Positions 50,399 to 58,777 of a DNA stretch of 64,000 nucleotides are shown here, piece after piece (the stretch's first letter is position 1; every line of letters begins with the position of its first letter). The DNA is from Oscillospiraceae bacterium (GTDB lineage: Bacteria; Bacillota; Clostridia; Oscillospirales; CAG-272), in contig SVQY01000004.1 in the NCBI GenBank assembly GCA_015065135.1, forward strand, positions 32,158 to 96,157, in the 5' to 3' direction. A program made the translations under genes and the position numbers. Below the pieces are notes generated by a model. The model did not search any database and was not told the DNA's origin. It was given only the letters and a program-made list of their open reading frames with translations.

Positions 50399-51853
50399 AT
50401 GGTAACGGTGCGAAAAAAACGCGATATACAGATGACGGAAGGGCCGGTTCTTGGCAAGATCATCCGCTTTATGCTGCCGCTGATGGTCACCAATCTGCTG
50501 CAGGTCTTTTACAACGCGGCGGATATGATGGTGGTCGAGCTTTCCGGGGTGGCGGATGCCGTGGGCGCCGTGGGTGTGACCAGCTCCTTCGTCACGCTGA
50601 TCACCAATATCTTTATCGGCTTCTCGGTGGGTGCCAACGTGCTGGTGGCACGGAATATCGGTGCTAAAAACGAGGAGGGTGTTTCTCGCGCGGTGCATAC
50701 GGCTGTCTGTATGAGCCTTGTTTTTGGTCTGGTCGGCGGCGCTGTCGGCATTTCTGTTTCCAAACCGGTGCTCACCTGGATGGGCACGCCGGAAAGCCTG
50801 CTGAAGCTTTCCTCCACCTATACCTACATCTATTTCGCAGGTATTCCGTTCATATCGATCGCCAATTACCTGATCTCCATCTTCCGCGCAAAGGGCGATA
50901 CGCGCACACCGTTGCTGGTGCTGATGCTTTCCGGGTTGTTCAACGTAGCGCTGAACCTGTTTTTTGTGCTGGTCTGCCACCTCTCGGTAGAGGGCGTTTC
51001 GCTGGCAACGGTGATCGCCAATGCCGCCTCGGCCGCGGTGCTGATCCTGATCCTGCGCCGTGACGAGGGGCCTTGCCGCTTTTCCTTCAAAAAGCTGCGG
51101 ATCAGCAAAGATGCCTTCCGCGAGATCATTGCCATCGGCCTGCCGGCCGGTGTGCAGGGCGCACTGTTTTCGATCTCCAACATGCTCATCCAGTCCTCCA
51201 TCCTGCAGGTCAATGACCGTATGGTGGCGGAGCTTGGCGTGCCGGTAGATTACGAGCCGGTGGTCAAGGGCAATGCGGCAACGCTGAGCCTGGAGAACTT
51301 TGCCTTTACCGCGGTGAATGCGGTGCATCAGGCGGCGGTGACCTTTACCGGGCAGAACGCGGGCGCCAAGCGCTTTGACCGTGTGAAGCGCGTGATGGGG
51401 GCTTGCTATCTGGTCGAGGGCTGCGTGGCGCTGCTGATCACGGCGCTGCTGGTGGTGCTGCGCAATCCGTTGCTTTCGCTTTACGGTGTGCGCGCCGTGG
51501 CAGAGGACCCTGTGGCAATGCTGGCTTACAATACCGCCAAAACGCGCATCTATGTGAAATGGGCGCCCTTCATTCTCTATGCGGCGCTGGATGTTTCCAA
51601 CGCGGTGCTGCGCGGACTCGGTAAGTCGATGACCTCCACCACGGTCTCGCTGGTCGGCACCTGCTTTTTCCGCGTGGCATGGATCTATACCGTGTTCAGA
51701 GCTTTTCCGATCCTGGAGTCGCTTTATATCTCCTATCCGATCTCCTGGGGGCTGAGTGCCGTCGCCTCCTTTATCTGCGTGGTGGTGATCCTACGCCGTC
51801 GGATCCGACAGGTGCAGGCCGAGCAGATCCCTCTGGCGGAGCAAGGAGAATAA
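50399..51853 (+). CDS. MATE family efflux transporter (1)
   Basis: A 484-residue, twelve-helix Na+- or H+-coupled multidrug/organic cation exporter. The family patterns LPLMVTNLLQVFYNAADMMVV and GPVLGKIIRF at the N-terminus and the second half from about residue 250 are clear. Its best relative in the window is the converging gene at 51886, nearly identical over stretches such as the CHLSVEGV region. GAAGGGGGAGC precedes the ATG. The stop codon forms part of the palindromic terminator. Confidence 0.95.
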   Translation: MVTVRKKRDIQMTEGPVLGKIIRFMLPLMVTNLLQVFYNAADMMVVELSGVADAVGAVGVTSSFVTLITNIFIGFSVGANVLVARNIGAKNEEGVSRAVHTAVCMSLVFGLVGGAVGISVSKPVLTWMGTPESLLKLSSTYTYIYFAGIPFISIANYLISIFRAKGDTRTPLLVLMLSGLFNVALNLFFVLVCHLSVEGVSLATVIANAASAAVLILILRRDEGPCRFSFKKLRISKDAFREIIAIGLPAGVQGALFSISNMLIQSSILQVNDRMVAELGVPVDYEPVVKGNAATLSLENFAFTAVNAVHQAAVTFTGQNAGAKRFDRVKRVMGACYLVEGCVALLITALLVVLRNPLLSLYGVRAVAEDPVAMLAYNTAKTRIYVKWAPFILYAALDVSNAVLRGLGKSMTSTTVSLVGTCFFRVAWIYTVFRAFPILESLYISYPISWGLSAVASFICVVVILRRRIRQVQAEQIPLAEQGE

Positions 51854-51888
51854 TAAAAAACGCCGCTACGTAGCGGCGTTTTTTATTA
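51851..51888. terminator. 38-bp perfect palindrome shared by the two MATE genes
   Basis: TAATAAAAAACGCCGCTAC|GTAGCGGCGTTTTTTATTA. Both stop codons (51851-51853 plus, 51888-51886 minus) are inside it, so it ends both genes symmetrically. Confidence 0.92.
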
Positions 51889-53361
51889 TGATCGCTTGGT
51901 CGCGGGCTGCGATGCGGCCTCCGACTCAGGGCCAAAGCGCTTGATCATTTTGTTCAGTGCGGCAGTGGCGCAACAGAAGTGGATCAGCGCGGTGAGGATC
52001 CAGGAAATGGGATAGGAAAGGAAAATAGTGACCAGACCGTTTTCGGGGGTGGAGACGTTCATCACATAGTTGAAGGCGGTGGAGATCCACACCACACGGA
52101 ACAGGCACGCACCAAGCAGCGACACGATGGTAGAGGTGATCGATTTTCCAAGGCCGCGGACGATACCGCCGCCAACCTCCATAAAGGCGAGCAGAAAATA
52201 GGGAATGATGATCCAGAGCATACGGGTCAGTGCCGTATGGAAGGCCAGATCGTGCATTGGATCGCCGCTGGTATTGGTCACGCCGTAGAGCGCGAGCAGC
52301 GGACGGTGCAGCAGCATCAGCAGAGCAGAGCAGATGGCTGCAATGATGAAGGTGACCAGGTAGCAGGTGCCCATCACCCTTTTGATGCGGTGTAGCTTCA
52401 TCGCGCCAAGGTGCTGGCTGGTAAAGGTGATGGCCGCCTGACAGATGGCGTTGGTGGCGGTGTAAACAAAGCCCTCCAGATTGGCGGCGGCAGCATTGCC
52501 GTCTACCACAGGCTGATAGCCGTTGGGGTCATAGCCGTAGCCGTTGTTGACACGGATGATCGAGGACTGGATGAGCATGTTGGAGATCGAAAACAGCGCT
52601 CCCTGAATGCCGGCGGGTACACCGATATACAGGATATTAATGAAGGCGTGCCGCTCGATCCGCAGCTTTTTGAAGGAGAAGCGACAGGGACCCTTGTCAC
52701 GCATCAATATGACCAGAAGCGCGATAGCCGAAACTGCGTTGGCGATCACCGTTGCCAGCGCAACGCCCTCTACCGAGAGGTGGCAGACCAGCACAAAAAA
52801 CAGGTTCAGCGCCACGTTGAGCAATCCGGAAAGCATCAGCACCAGCAGCGGCGTTTTGGTGTCGCCCTTGGCGCGCAGGATCGAAATGAGGTAGTTGGTG
52901 AGCGAGATAAAGGGAACACCGGCAAAGTAGATGTAGGTGTAGGTCACCGAAAGGTCGAGCAGATTGCCGCGGTTGCCCAGCAGCATCATCATCGGGCGGG
53001 AGGTGGCAAATCCGAGTCCCATACCCACAAAGCCAAAGATCAGACTCATAAAAATGGCGGTATGCACCGTGCGCGAGACCGCCTCCTCGTCCTTGGCGCC
53101 GATGTGGCGCGCCACCACCACGTTAGCACCGGCGGAAAAGCCGACGAACACGTTGAGGATCATATTGATAAAGGCACCGGTGGTGCCGATCGCGCCCACT
53201 GCATTTGCCTCGTGGGAAAGTCCCACTACCATCATATCGGCGGCGTTATAAAGCGTTTGGAGTAGGTTGGATGCCATCAACGGCAGCACAAAAAGCAGGA
53301 TCTTGCCAAGTAATGGACCTTCGGTAAGATCCAGATCTCTTTTCTTTTTTGCCAATACCAT
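51886..53361 (-). CDS. MATE family efflux transporter (2)
   Basis: A 491-residue MATE transporter. I choose the ATG at 53361 (GGAAAGGATTC upstream); the frame opens further upstream without a site. Its N-terminus KKKRDLDLTEGPLLGKILLF is parallel to MATE (1). Many stretches are identical between the two, for example FFVLVCHLSVEGV and SISNMLIQSS, so they arose from a duplication and now lie tail to tail. Substrates cannot be predicted; two copies may differ in range or regulation. Confidence 0.95.
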   Translation of the reverse strand: MVLAKKKRDLDLTEGPLLGKILLFVLPLMASNLLQTLYNAADMMVVGLSHEANAVGAIGTTGAFINMILNVFVGFSAGANVVVARHIGAKDEEAVSRTVHTAIFMSLIFGFVGMGLGFATSRPMMMLLGNRGNLLDLSVTYTYIYFAGVPFISLTNYLISILRAKGDTKTPLLVLMLSGLLNVALNLFFVLVCHLSVEGVALATVIANAVSAIALLVILMRDKGPCRFSFKKLRIERHAFINILYIGVPAGIQGALFSISNMLIQSSIIRVNNGYGYDPNGYQPVVDGNAAAANLEGFVYTATNAICQAAITFTSQHLGAMKLHRIKRVMGTCYLVTFIIAAICSALLMLLHRPLLALYGVTNTSGDPMHDLAFHTALTRMLWIIIPYFLLAFMEVGGGIVRGLGKSITSTIVSLLGACLFRVVWISTAFNYVMNVSTPENGLVTIFLSYPISWILTALIHFCCATAALNKMIKRFGPESEAASQPATKRS

Positions 53362-53494
53362 AAGAATCCTTTCCGGCGCATGCCTGATGCCTCCGCAACG
53401 GCGCGGAGCGGTAACCGAGCTTGCTTTCATTATAATCGCGTGTGTGTGAAAAGTCAAGGGCGTTTGCGGATTTTTGCGGAAAGCTGAGGTGCGG

Positions 53495-53524
53495 TTGACA
53501 AGGGGCAGATCCTAATGCTATAAT
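53495..53524 (+). promoter_or_regulatory. promoter of the AraC gene at 53602
   Basis: TTGACA (53495-53500), 18 bases, TATAAT (53519-53524). Confidence 0.78.
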
Positions 53525-53601
53525 GGGGGTAAAATATGTGTTATTTTACAAAAAAGCGAGAAAAAGAAGCGAAAATATGAGCTTTTGGAAAGGAGCGCCC
53601 T

Positions 53602-54405
53602 ATGATCGTTGAAAGATCCCCTTTTCTTGTGCCAAAGGCGGTGCAGGAGCTGCGGCTTCCCTATAGCGGATACGTGACCACGGATGAGAGCTGGCGGCAG
53701 CCGCCGCTGCGCGGCAATATCTCGAGATTGTATCTGGTGGAGGAGGGCAGCGGTGTCGTGTATTCGGATACCGAGCAGATGCTGCTGGAGCCGGGCAATG
53801 TCTATTTGCTTCCCAAGGGGGCACCCTGCGGCTACTATGGCACAGATCGGGTGAAAAAACTGTTCTTTCATGTGGAGCTGGAGCAAAATTACAGAGACGT
53901 GTTTGAAAATTCACGTCATTTTTTGTCTTTTCCGATACCCATTGCGCGGATCCGCGAGCTGACTGCGCTGTACTTCAGCGACCGTGCCGAGGAGCAGCTG
54001 CGGCTGCAATCGGCGGTTTTGGAGCTGCTGATGCGCTTCATGCAGCATCCGCGCTACGGGGGCGATCTGCCGCCGCAGCTCTCTGCACCCGTGCGGTGTG
54101 CGCTGGAGCTGATCGCGGCTGCCCCTCGTGCGGATATCCGCGTGAGCGATCTTGCCGAGCATTGCCACGTTTCGGCTGCTTTGCTCGGCCGTCGCTTCCG
54201 TGAGGAGCTGGGGGTGACTCCCTCGGCCTATGTGGAGCGCTGCGTGATGGAGGAGGCGCGCCGGCTGCTGACCGGCAGTGACCGGAGCCTGGGTGAGATC
54301 AGCGAGCAGCTGGGCTTTTGCGATCAGTTCTATTTTTCCCGCCGTTTCCGCGCGTTTTTTGGTGTTTCGCCCCGCTCATATCGCAAAAATAGCATCTATA
54401 CCTGA
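53602..54405 (+). CDS. AraC-family regulator next to a beta-glucosidase gene
   Basis: A 267-residue protein with a cupin-like sensor (1-105; GSGVVYSDTEQMLLEPGNVY, PKGAPCGYYG) and two helix-turn-helix motifs at the C-terminus (about 170-263, ending RRFRAFFGVSPRSYRKN). Placed 69 bases upstream of a GH3 gene that has its own promoter, it probably responds to a beta-glucoside or xyloside and controls that gene or the following sugar genes. AAAGGAGCG precedes the ATG. Confidence 0.86.
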   Translation: MIVERSPFLVPKAVQELRLPYSGYVTTDESWRQPPLRGNISRLYLVEEGSGVVYSDTEQMLLEPGNVYLLPKGAPCGYYGTDRVKKLFFHVELEQNYRDVFENSRHFLSFPIPIARIRELTALYFSDRAEEQLRLQSAVLELLMRFMQHPRYGGDLPPQLSAPVRCALELIAAAPRADIRVSDLAEHCHVSAALLGRRFREELGVTPSAYVERCVMEEARRLLTGSDRSLGEISEQLGFCDQFYFSRRFRAFFGVSPRSYRKNSIYT

Positions 54406-54413
54406 AAAATCTC

Positions 54414-54442
54414 TTGCAAGGTCGCGCTTATTATGATACAAT
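54414..54442 (+). promoter_or_regulatory. GH3 gene promoter
   Basis: TTGCAA (54414-54419), 17 bases, TACAAT (54437-54442). It overlaps the last codons of the AraC gene region by none and begins 9 bases after its stop. Confidence 0.72.
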
Positions 54443-54474
54443 AAAATTATGAATACATATAGGGAGGTTTCCGT

Positions 54475-56640
54475 ATGGACATCAAAAAATTGCTTTCCGA
54501 AATGACGTTGGAGGAGAAACTGGGTCAGCTGACACAGCTCAACGCCATTTTTTTCAAAAAGGATAACACTGCCGACATTACCGGTCCTGCTTCCAAGCTG
54601 CATATTACCGAGGAGGATGCGCATCTTTCCGGTTCGGTGCTGAACTTTATCGGCGCCAAGGATATGAAGGAGATCCAGGACAGCGCCATGAAGGTGCAGC
54701 CCCACGGTATCCCGCTGCTCTTTATGCAGGACGTGATCCACGGCTATCGCACCATCTACCCCATTCCCCTTGGTATGGGCTGCACCTTTGACGAGGAGCT
54801 GGTAGAGGATTGTGCGCGTATGGCCGGCAAGGAGGCCGCCGTCAGCGGCGTGCACGTGACCTTCTCTCCGATGCTGGATCTGGTTCGTGATGCTCGTTGG
54901 GGACGTGTGATGGAGTCTACCGGTGAGGATCCTCACCTGAATGGCCGTCTCGGTGCCGCCTTTGTGCGCGGCTATCAGGGCGATGACCTGAAGGGCAAAT
55001 ATGATATTGCCGCCTGCGTGAAGCACTTTGCTGCATACGGCGCGCCCGAGGCGGGCCGTGATTACAACTCGGTGGAAATGTCCGAGCACGCCCTGCGCGA
55101 GTACTATCTGCCCGGCTACCGCGCTTGCGTGGACGAGGGTGTGGAGATGATCATGCCCTCCTTCAATACGGTGGGCGGCGTGCCCTCCACCGCAAACAAG
55201 CTGCTGCTGGATAAGATCCTGCGCAAGGAGTGGAAGTTTGACGGCCTTGTGATCAGCGACTACAACGCCTACCGCGAGATGGTCACTCACGGCGTTGCCG
55301 AGAATGACAAGATGGCAGCAGAGCTTGCCATCAATGCCGGCTGTGATATCGAGATGATGTCCGCCACCACCTACCTTTATGCCAAGCAGCTGCTGGACGA
55401 GGGCAAGATCACCATGGAGCAGATCGACCGCGCCGTGCTGCGCGTGCTGGATCTGAAGGAGCGCCTGGGTCTCTTTGAAAACCCCTACCGCGCCGCAAAC
55501 GAGCAGGAGGAGGCTGCGCTGCACCTGTGCGAGGAGCATCGCGCTTTGGTGCGCCGTGCCGCCGAGGAGGCTGCCGTGCTGTTGAAGAACGACGGGGTGC
55601 TGCCCCTTTCCAAGAAGCTGCGCAAGGTCGCCGTCATCGGTCCCTTCGCCGCAGAGCAGGGCATCAAGGGCTTCTGGGCTTGTGCCGGTCGTGACGAGGA
55701 TTGCGTGACCGTGCTTTCGGGTGTCCGCGCGTTGTTGCCCGATGCAGAGGTCGCCACGACCCCCGGCTGCAGCTGGGAGCTGGGCGAGACCGAGGTCCCG
55801 GATCTGGAGAATGCCGTGGAGCTTGCCTGCGAGGCGGATGCGGTCATCCTTTGCCTTGGCGAGTATCAGAAGCACACCGGCGAGGGCAACAGCCGCGCCT
55901 CGATCGGTCTTTCTCCCGCGCAGATGGAGCTGGCTCGTCGCGTGATCGACGCCAACAAGAACACCGCCGTTGTGCTCTTTAACGGCAGACCGTTGGTCAT
56001 CACAGAGCTTGCCGAGATCGCCCCTGCTATCCTCACCGTATGGCAGCCCGGCACCGAGGGCGGCAACGCCGCTGCAAGACTGCTCTTTGGTGATGCCATT
56101 CCTTGCGGCAAGCTGTCTATGACCTTCCCCTATACCGACGGTCAGTGCCCCATCTACTACAGCCACATGAAAACCGGCAGACCCGTCAAAAATCCCAAGG
56201 AGATCACCGACAAGGGCTATTGCTCCCGCTATATGGATGCACCCGTGGATCCCCTTTACGTGTTTGGTCACGGCCTCTCCTATAACACCTACAGCTATGA
56301 CAATCTGACCCTCAGCGCCGACGTGATCCACCCCGGCGAGGATCTGGAGGTGGGCATCACCGTGAGGAACGAGGGCAAGTACACGGGCAAGGAGATCATC
56401 CAGCTCTATATCCGTGATAAGTTCGCCTCTGTGGCGCGCCCTGTGAAGGAGCTGAAGGATTTTGCCAAGATCGAGTTGGAGGCAGGAGAGAGCGCTGCCG
56501 TGATCTTTACCATCACCGAGGAGGACCTTCGCTTCCATACGGCCGGCGGCAAGTTTGAAAGCGAAGCGGGCGAGTTCGAGGTCTTCGTTGGCAAGAGCAG
56601 CGATGATTGCCTTGTAGCCACCTTCCGCCTGGAAAAATAA
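54475..56640 (+). CDS. glycoside hydrolase family 3, beta-glucosidase/xylosidase
   Basis: A 721-residue, three-domain GH3 enzyme. The nucleophile is Asp262 in LVISDYNA. KHFAAYG is the conserved substrate-binding motif, and the (alpha/beta)6 sandwich and C-terminal fibronectin-III domain (about 600-718) are present. There is no signal peptide, so it acts on imported oligosaccharides. Typical activities are beta-glucosidase or beta-xylosidase; the exact one cannot be told. The ribosome site is AGGGAGG. Confidence 0.93.
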   Translation: MDIKKLLSEMTLEEKLGQLTQLNAIFFKKDNTADITGPASKLHITEEDAHLSGSVLNFIGAKDMKEIQDSAMKVQPHGIPLLFMQDVIHGYRTIYPIPLGMGCTFDEELVEDCARMAGKEAAVSGVHVTFSPMLDLVRDARWGRVMESTGEDPHLNGRLGAAFVRGYQGDDLKGKYDIAACVKHFAAYGAPEAGRDYNSVEMSEHALREYYLPGYRACVDEGVEMIMPSFNTVGGVPSTANKLLLDKILRKEWKFDGLVISDYNAYREMVTHGVAENDKMAAELAINAGCDIEMMSATTYLYAKQLLDEGKITMEQIDRAVLRVLDLKERLGLFENPYRAANEQEEAALHLCEEHRALVRRAAEEAAVLLKNDGVLPLSKKLRKVAVIGPFAAEQGIKGFWACAGRDEDCVTVLSGVRALLPDAEVATTPGCSWELGETEVPDLENAVELACEADAVILCLGEYQKHTGEGNSRASIGLSPAQMELARRVIDANKNTAVVLFNGRPLVITELAEIAPAILTVWQPGTEGGNAAARLLFGDAIPCGKLSMTFPYTDGQCPIYYSHMKTGRPVKNPKEITDKGYCSRYMDAPVDPLYVFGHGLSYNTYSYDNLTLSADVIHPGEDLEVGITVRNEGKYTGKEIIQLYIRDKFASVARPVKELKDFAKIELEAGESAAVIFTITEEDLRFHTAGGKFESEAGEFEVFVGKSSDDCLVATFRLEK

Positions 56641-56689
56641 CGAAAAATACATACCGTTTGCGTATTTTTTGAAAAAGGAGGGGATCAGA

Positions 56690-57463
56690 ATGGAACCGGA
56701 AAAGGAAAAAACACATTTACACGCCGGTCACCGTGACCGGATGCGAGAGCGCTTTTTGCAATCCGGCGGCGTGGGCTTTGCCGATCACGAGCTGCTGGAG
56801 ATGCTGCTGTTTTATGCGATCCCCCGCAGAGATACCAATGGGTTGGCGCACACGCTGATCGAGGAATTCGGCTCTCTTTCCGGCGTGCTGGAGGCGGATA
56901 CTGATCTGCTTTGCCGTGTGGAGGGCATCAGCATGCGCACCGCTGTATTTCTGAAAACGGTGGGTGAGACCGCCTGCCGCTACACTGCCGACAAGTTTGA
57001 TCCGCAGGAGCGCAAAACGGTGTACGACACCACCGAAAAGGTGGTCACCTTTCTCGCCTCGCGCTATCTCGGCGTACCTGTGGAGCGTGTGTATCTGCTG
57101 CTCTTTGACAGCGCGATGCATATGATCGATTGCTATCACGTTTGCGACGGCTCGATCGTGGGCGCCGGCGCCTCGGTGCGCCGTATGGCGGAGCATGCCT
57201 ATAAAAAGGGCGCCGCCACCGTGATCCTGGCACACAACCACCCGGGCGGTGTAGCATTTCCGTCGCAGGACGACATGCGCATCACGCGCCGCTTGTATCA
57301 GGCATTGGAGATCCTGGAGATCCCCTTGCTGGAGCATTACATTTTCGCGGAAAAGACCTATGCGCCCATTTTGCGGCGTTGCATTGATGTGCAGGAGCGT
57401 GTGCACGATGAAACGATGAAGGTAGCAACGGCACCCGTTTCGTGGAAGAGAAACAAGCCTTGA
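56690..57463 (+). CDS. radC: RadC family JAMM-domain protein
   Basis: A 257-residue protein. The N-terminal helix-hairpin-helix-like region (25-100) is followed by a JAMM domain with the metal motif HNHPGG (182-187) and Asp195, exactly H-x-H-x10-D. RadC was named for repair in E. coli, but its role is uncertain; JAMM proteins cleave peptides or isopeptides. I choose the ATG at 56690 since AAAGGAGGGG precedes it. The C-terminal tail past 245 is longer than usual. Its place among sugar genes is probably incidental. Confidence 0.9.
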   Translation: MEPEKEKTHLHAGHRDRMRERFLQSGGVGFADHELLEMLLFYAIPRRDTNGLAHTLIEEFGSLSGVLEADTDLLCRVEGISMRTAVFLKTVGETACRYTADKFDPQERKTVYDTTEKVVTFLASRYLGVPVERVYLLLFDSAMHMIDCYHVCDGSIVGAGASVRRMAEHAYKKGAATVILAHNHPGGVAFPSQDDMRITRRLYQALEILEIPLLEHYIFAEKTYAPILRRCIDVQERVHDETMKVATAPVSWKRNKP

Positions 57464-57478
57464 TAGGAGAGCGTTATT

Positions 57479-58651
57479 ATGGAAGAAAAGGATAAGACCC
57501 CGATGGAGACAGAGGTCCCTGCCGAGGAGGTAAAAAACGAAGAAGCCCCCAAACGGAGTGCCTTTTTGCGTTTTTTGGATCGCAAGGATATCAAGCTTTC
57601 AGCTAAGCGCTACGGTATCGATGCTATGAGCGCTATGGCGCTTGGTCTGTTTGGCTCGCTGCTGATCGCCACCATTTTCAACGCCATCGGTCTCATTCCG
57701 GGCCTTGGATTTTTTGCCACCATCGGCGCCTATGGCGCCAAGGCGGCGGGCCCCGCTATGGCGGTAGCCATTGCCTTTGCGCTGAAGGCACCTCCCCTTG
57801 TCATGTATTCTGCGGCGTTGGTTGGCTTTGTTGCCAATGATATGGGTAAGGCCGGTGGACCGCTGGCGGTGCTGCTGATCGCCATTTTGGCGGTAGAGTG
57901 CGGCAAGGCGGTCTCGAAGGAGACGAAGGTAGACATTCTGGTCACCCCCTTTGTAACGGTCTTTGTGGGCGGCGGACTTTCGGTCCTGCTGGCACCGCAT
58001 ATCGGCACGTTGGTCGGATATATCGGTACCTTTATCGGCTGGGCCACCTATCAGCAGCCCTTTGTGATGGGCCTTTTGGTATCGGTGGTGGTGGGTATTG
58101 CGCTCACACTGCCCATCAGCTCGGCTGCCATCTGTGCCGCTATCGGTCTTTCGGGTAGCGCGGCCATTGCGGCCGGCTTTGCGCCGGATCAGATCGAGGG
58201 CATCGCACTGGCAGGCGGTGCGGCCGTTGCGGGCTGCTGCGCCCAAATGGTGGGCTTTGCGGTCATGAGCTTTCGCGAAAACCGCTGGAGCGGCCTGGTC
58301 TCTCAGGGCCTTGGCACCAGTATGCTGCAGATGCCGAACATCATCAAAAATCCCCGTATCTGGATCCCTCCCACGGTGGCCTCGGCGGTCACCGGTCCCC
58401 TTGCCACCTGCGTGTTCAAGCTGCAGATGTACGGCGCTGCCGTCAATTCGGGTATGGGCACTTGCGGTATGCTTGGCCCCATCGGCGTGATACTTGGCTG
58501 GTACGGCGGGGCATATCCTGCCAATGTCGGCTTTACTGATTGGCTGGGGCTCATCCTGATCTGCATCCTGCTGCCGGCGGTGATCAGCTGGTCGCTTTGC
58601 CTCTTGCTGCGTCGTGTTGGTTGGATCAAGGAAAACGATCTGAAGCTTTGA
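57479..58651 (+). CDS. PTS EIIC-like transporter (PTS_EIIC_2 type), orphan
   Basis: A 390-residue polytopic membrane protein with about nine helices. The first 35 residues are acidic and cytoplasmic, then the helical part from 45 contains Gly/Ala-rich repeats such as PLVMYSAALVGFVANDMGKAGGPLAV and GMGTCGMLGPIGV. It matches the PTS_EIIC_2 type of membrane protein, which is related to sugar EIIC subunits but is often found without EIIA or EIIB, as here. Substrate unknown. It starts 15 bases after radC. Confidence 0.78.
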   Translation: MEEKDKTPMETEVPAEEVKNEEAPKRSAFLRFLDRKDIKLSAKRYGIDAMSAMALGLFGSLLIATIFNAIGLIPGLGFFATIGAYGAKAAGPAMAVAIAFALKAPPLVMYSAALVGFVANDMGKAGGPLAVLLIAILAVECGKAVSKETKVDILVTPFVTVFVGGGLSVLLAPHIGTLVGYIGTFIGWATYQQPFVMGLLVSVVVGIALTLPISSAAICAAIGLSGSAAIAAGFAPDQIEGIALAGGAAVAGCCAQMVGFAVMSFRENRWSGLVSQGLGTSMLQMPNIIKNPRIWIPPTVASAVTGPLATCVFKLQMYGAAVNSGMGTCGMLGPIGVILGWYGGAYPANVGFTDWLGLILICILLPAVISWSLCLLLRRVGWIKENDLKL

Positions 58652-58777
58652 TAAATGCAAGAAATGGCTCGCTGCGGTGAGCCGTTTTTTGCAAACGGCA
58701 AAAGATCTCTTTTGGCCTATGCAAAAGGCATATGCTATGCTATAATGAAAGCAATGATGCAAAGGAGGCACTTTACG

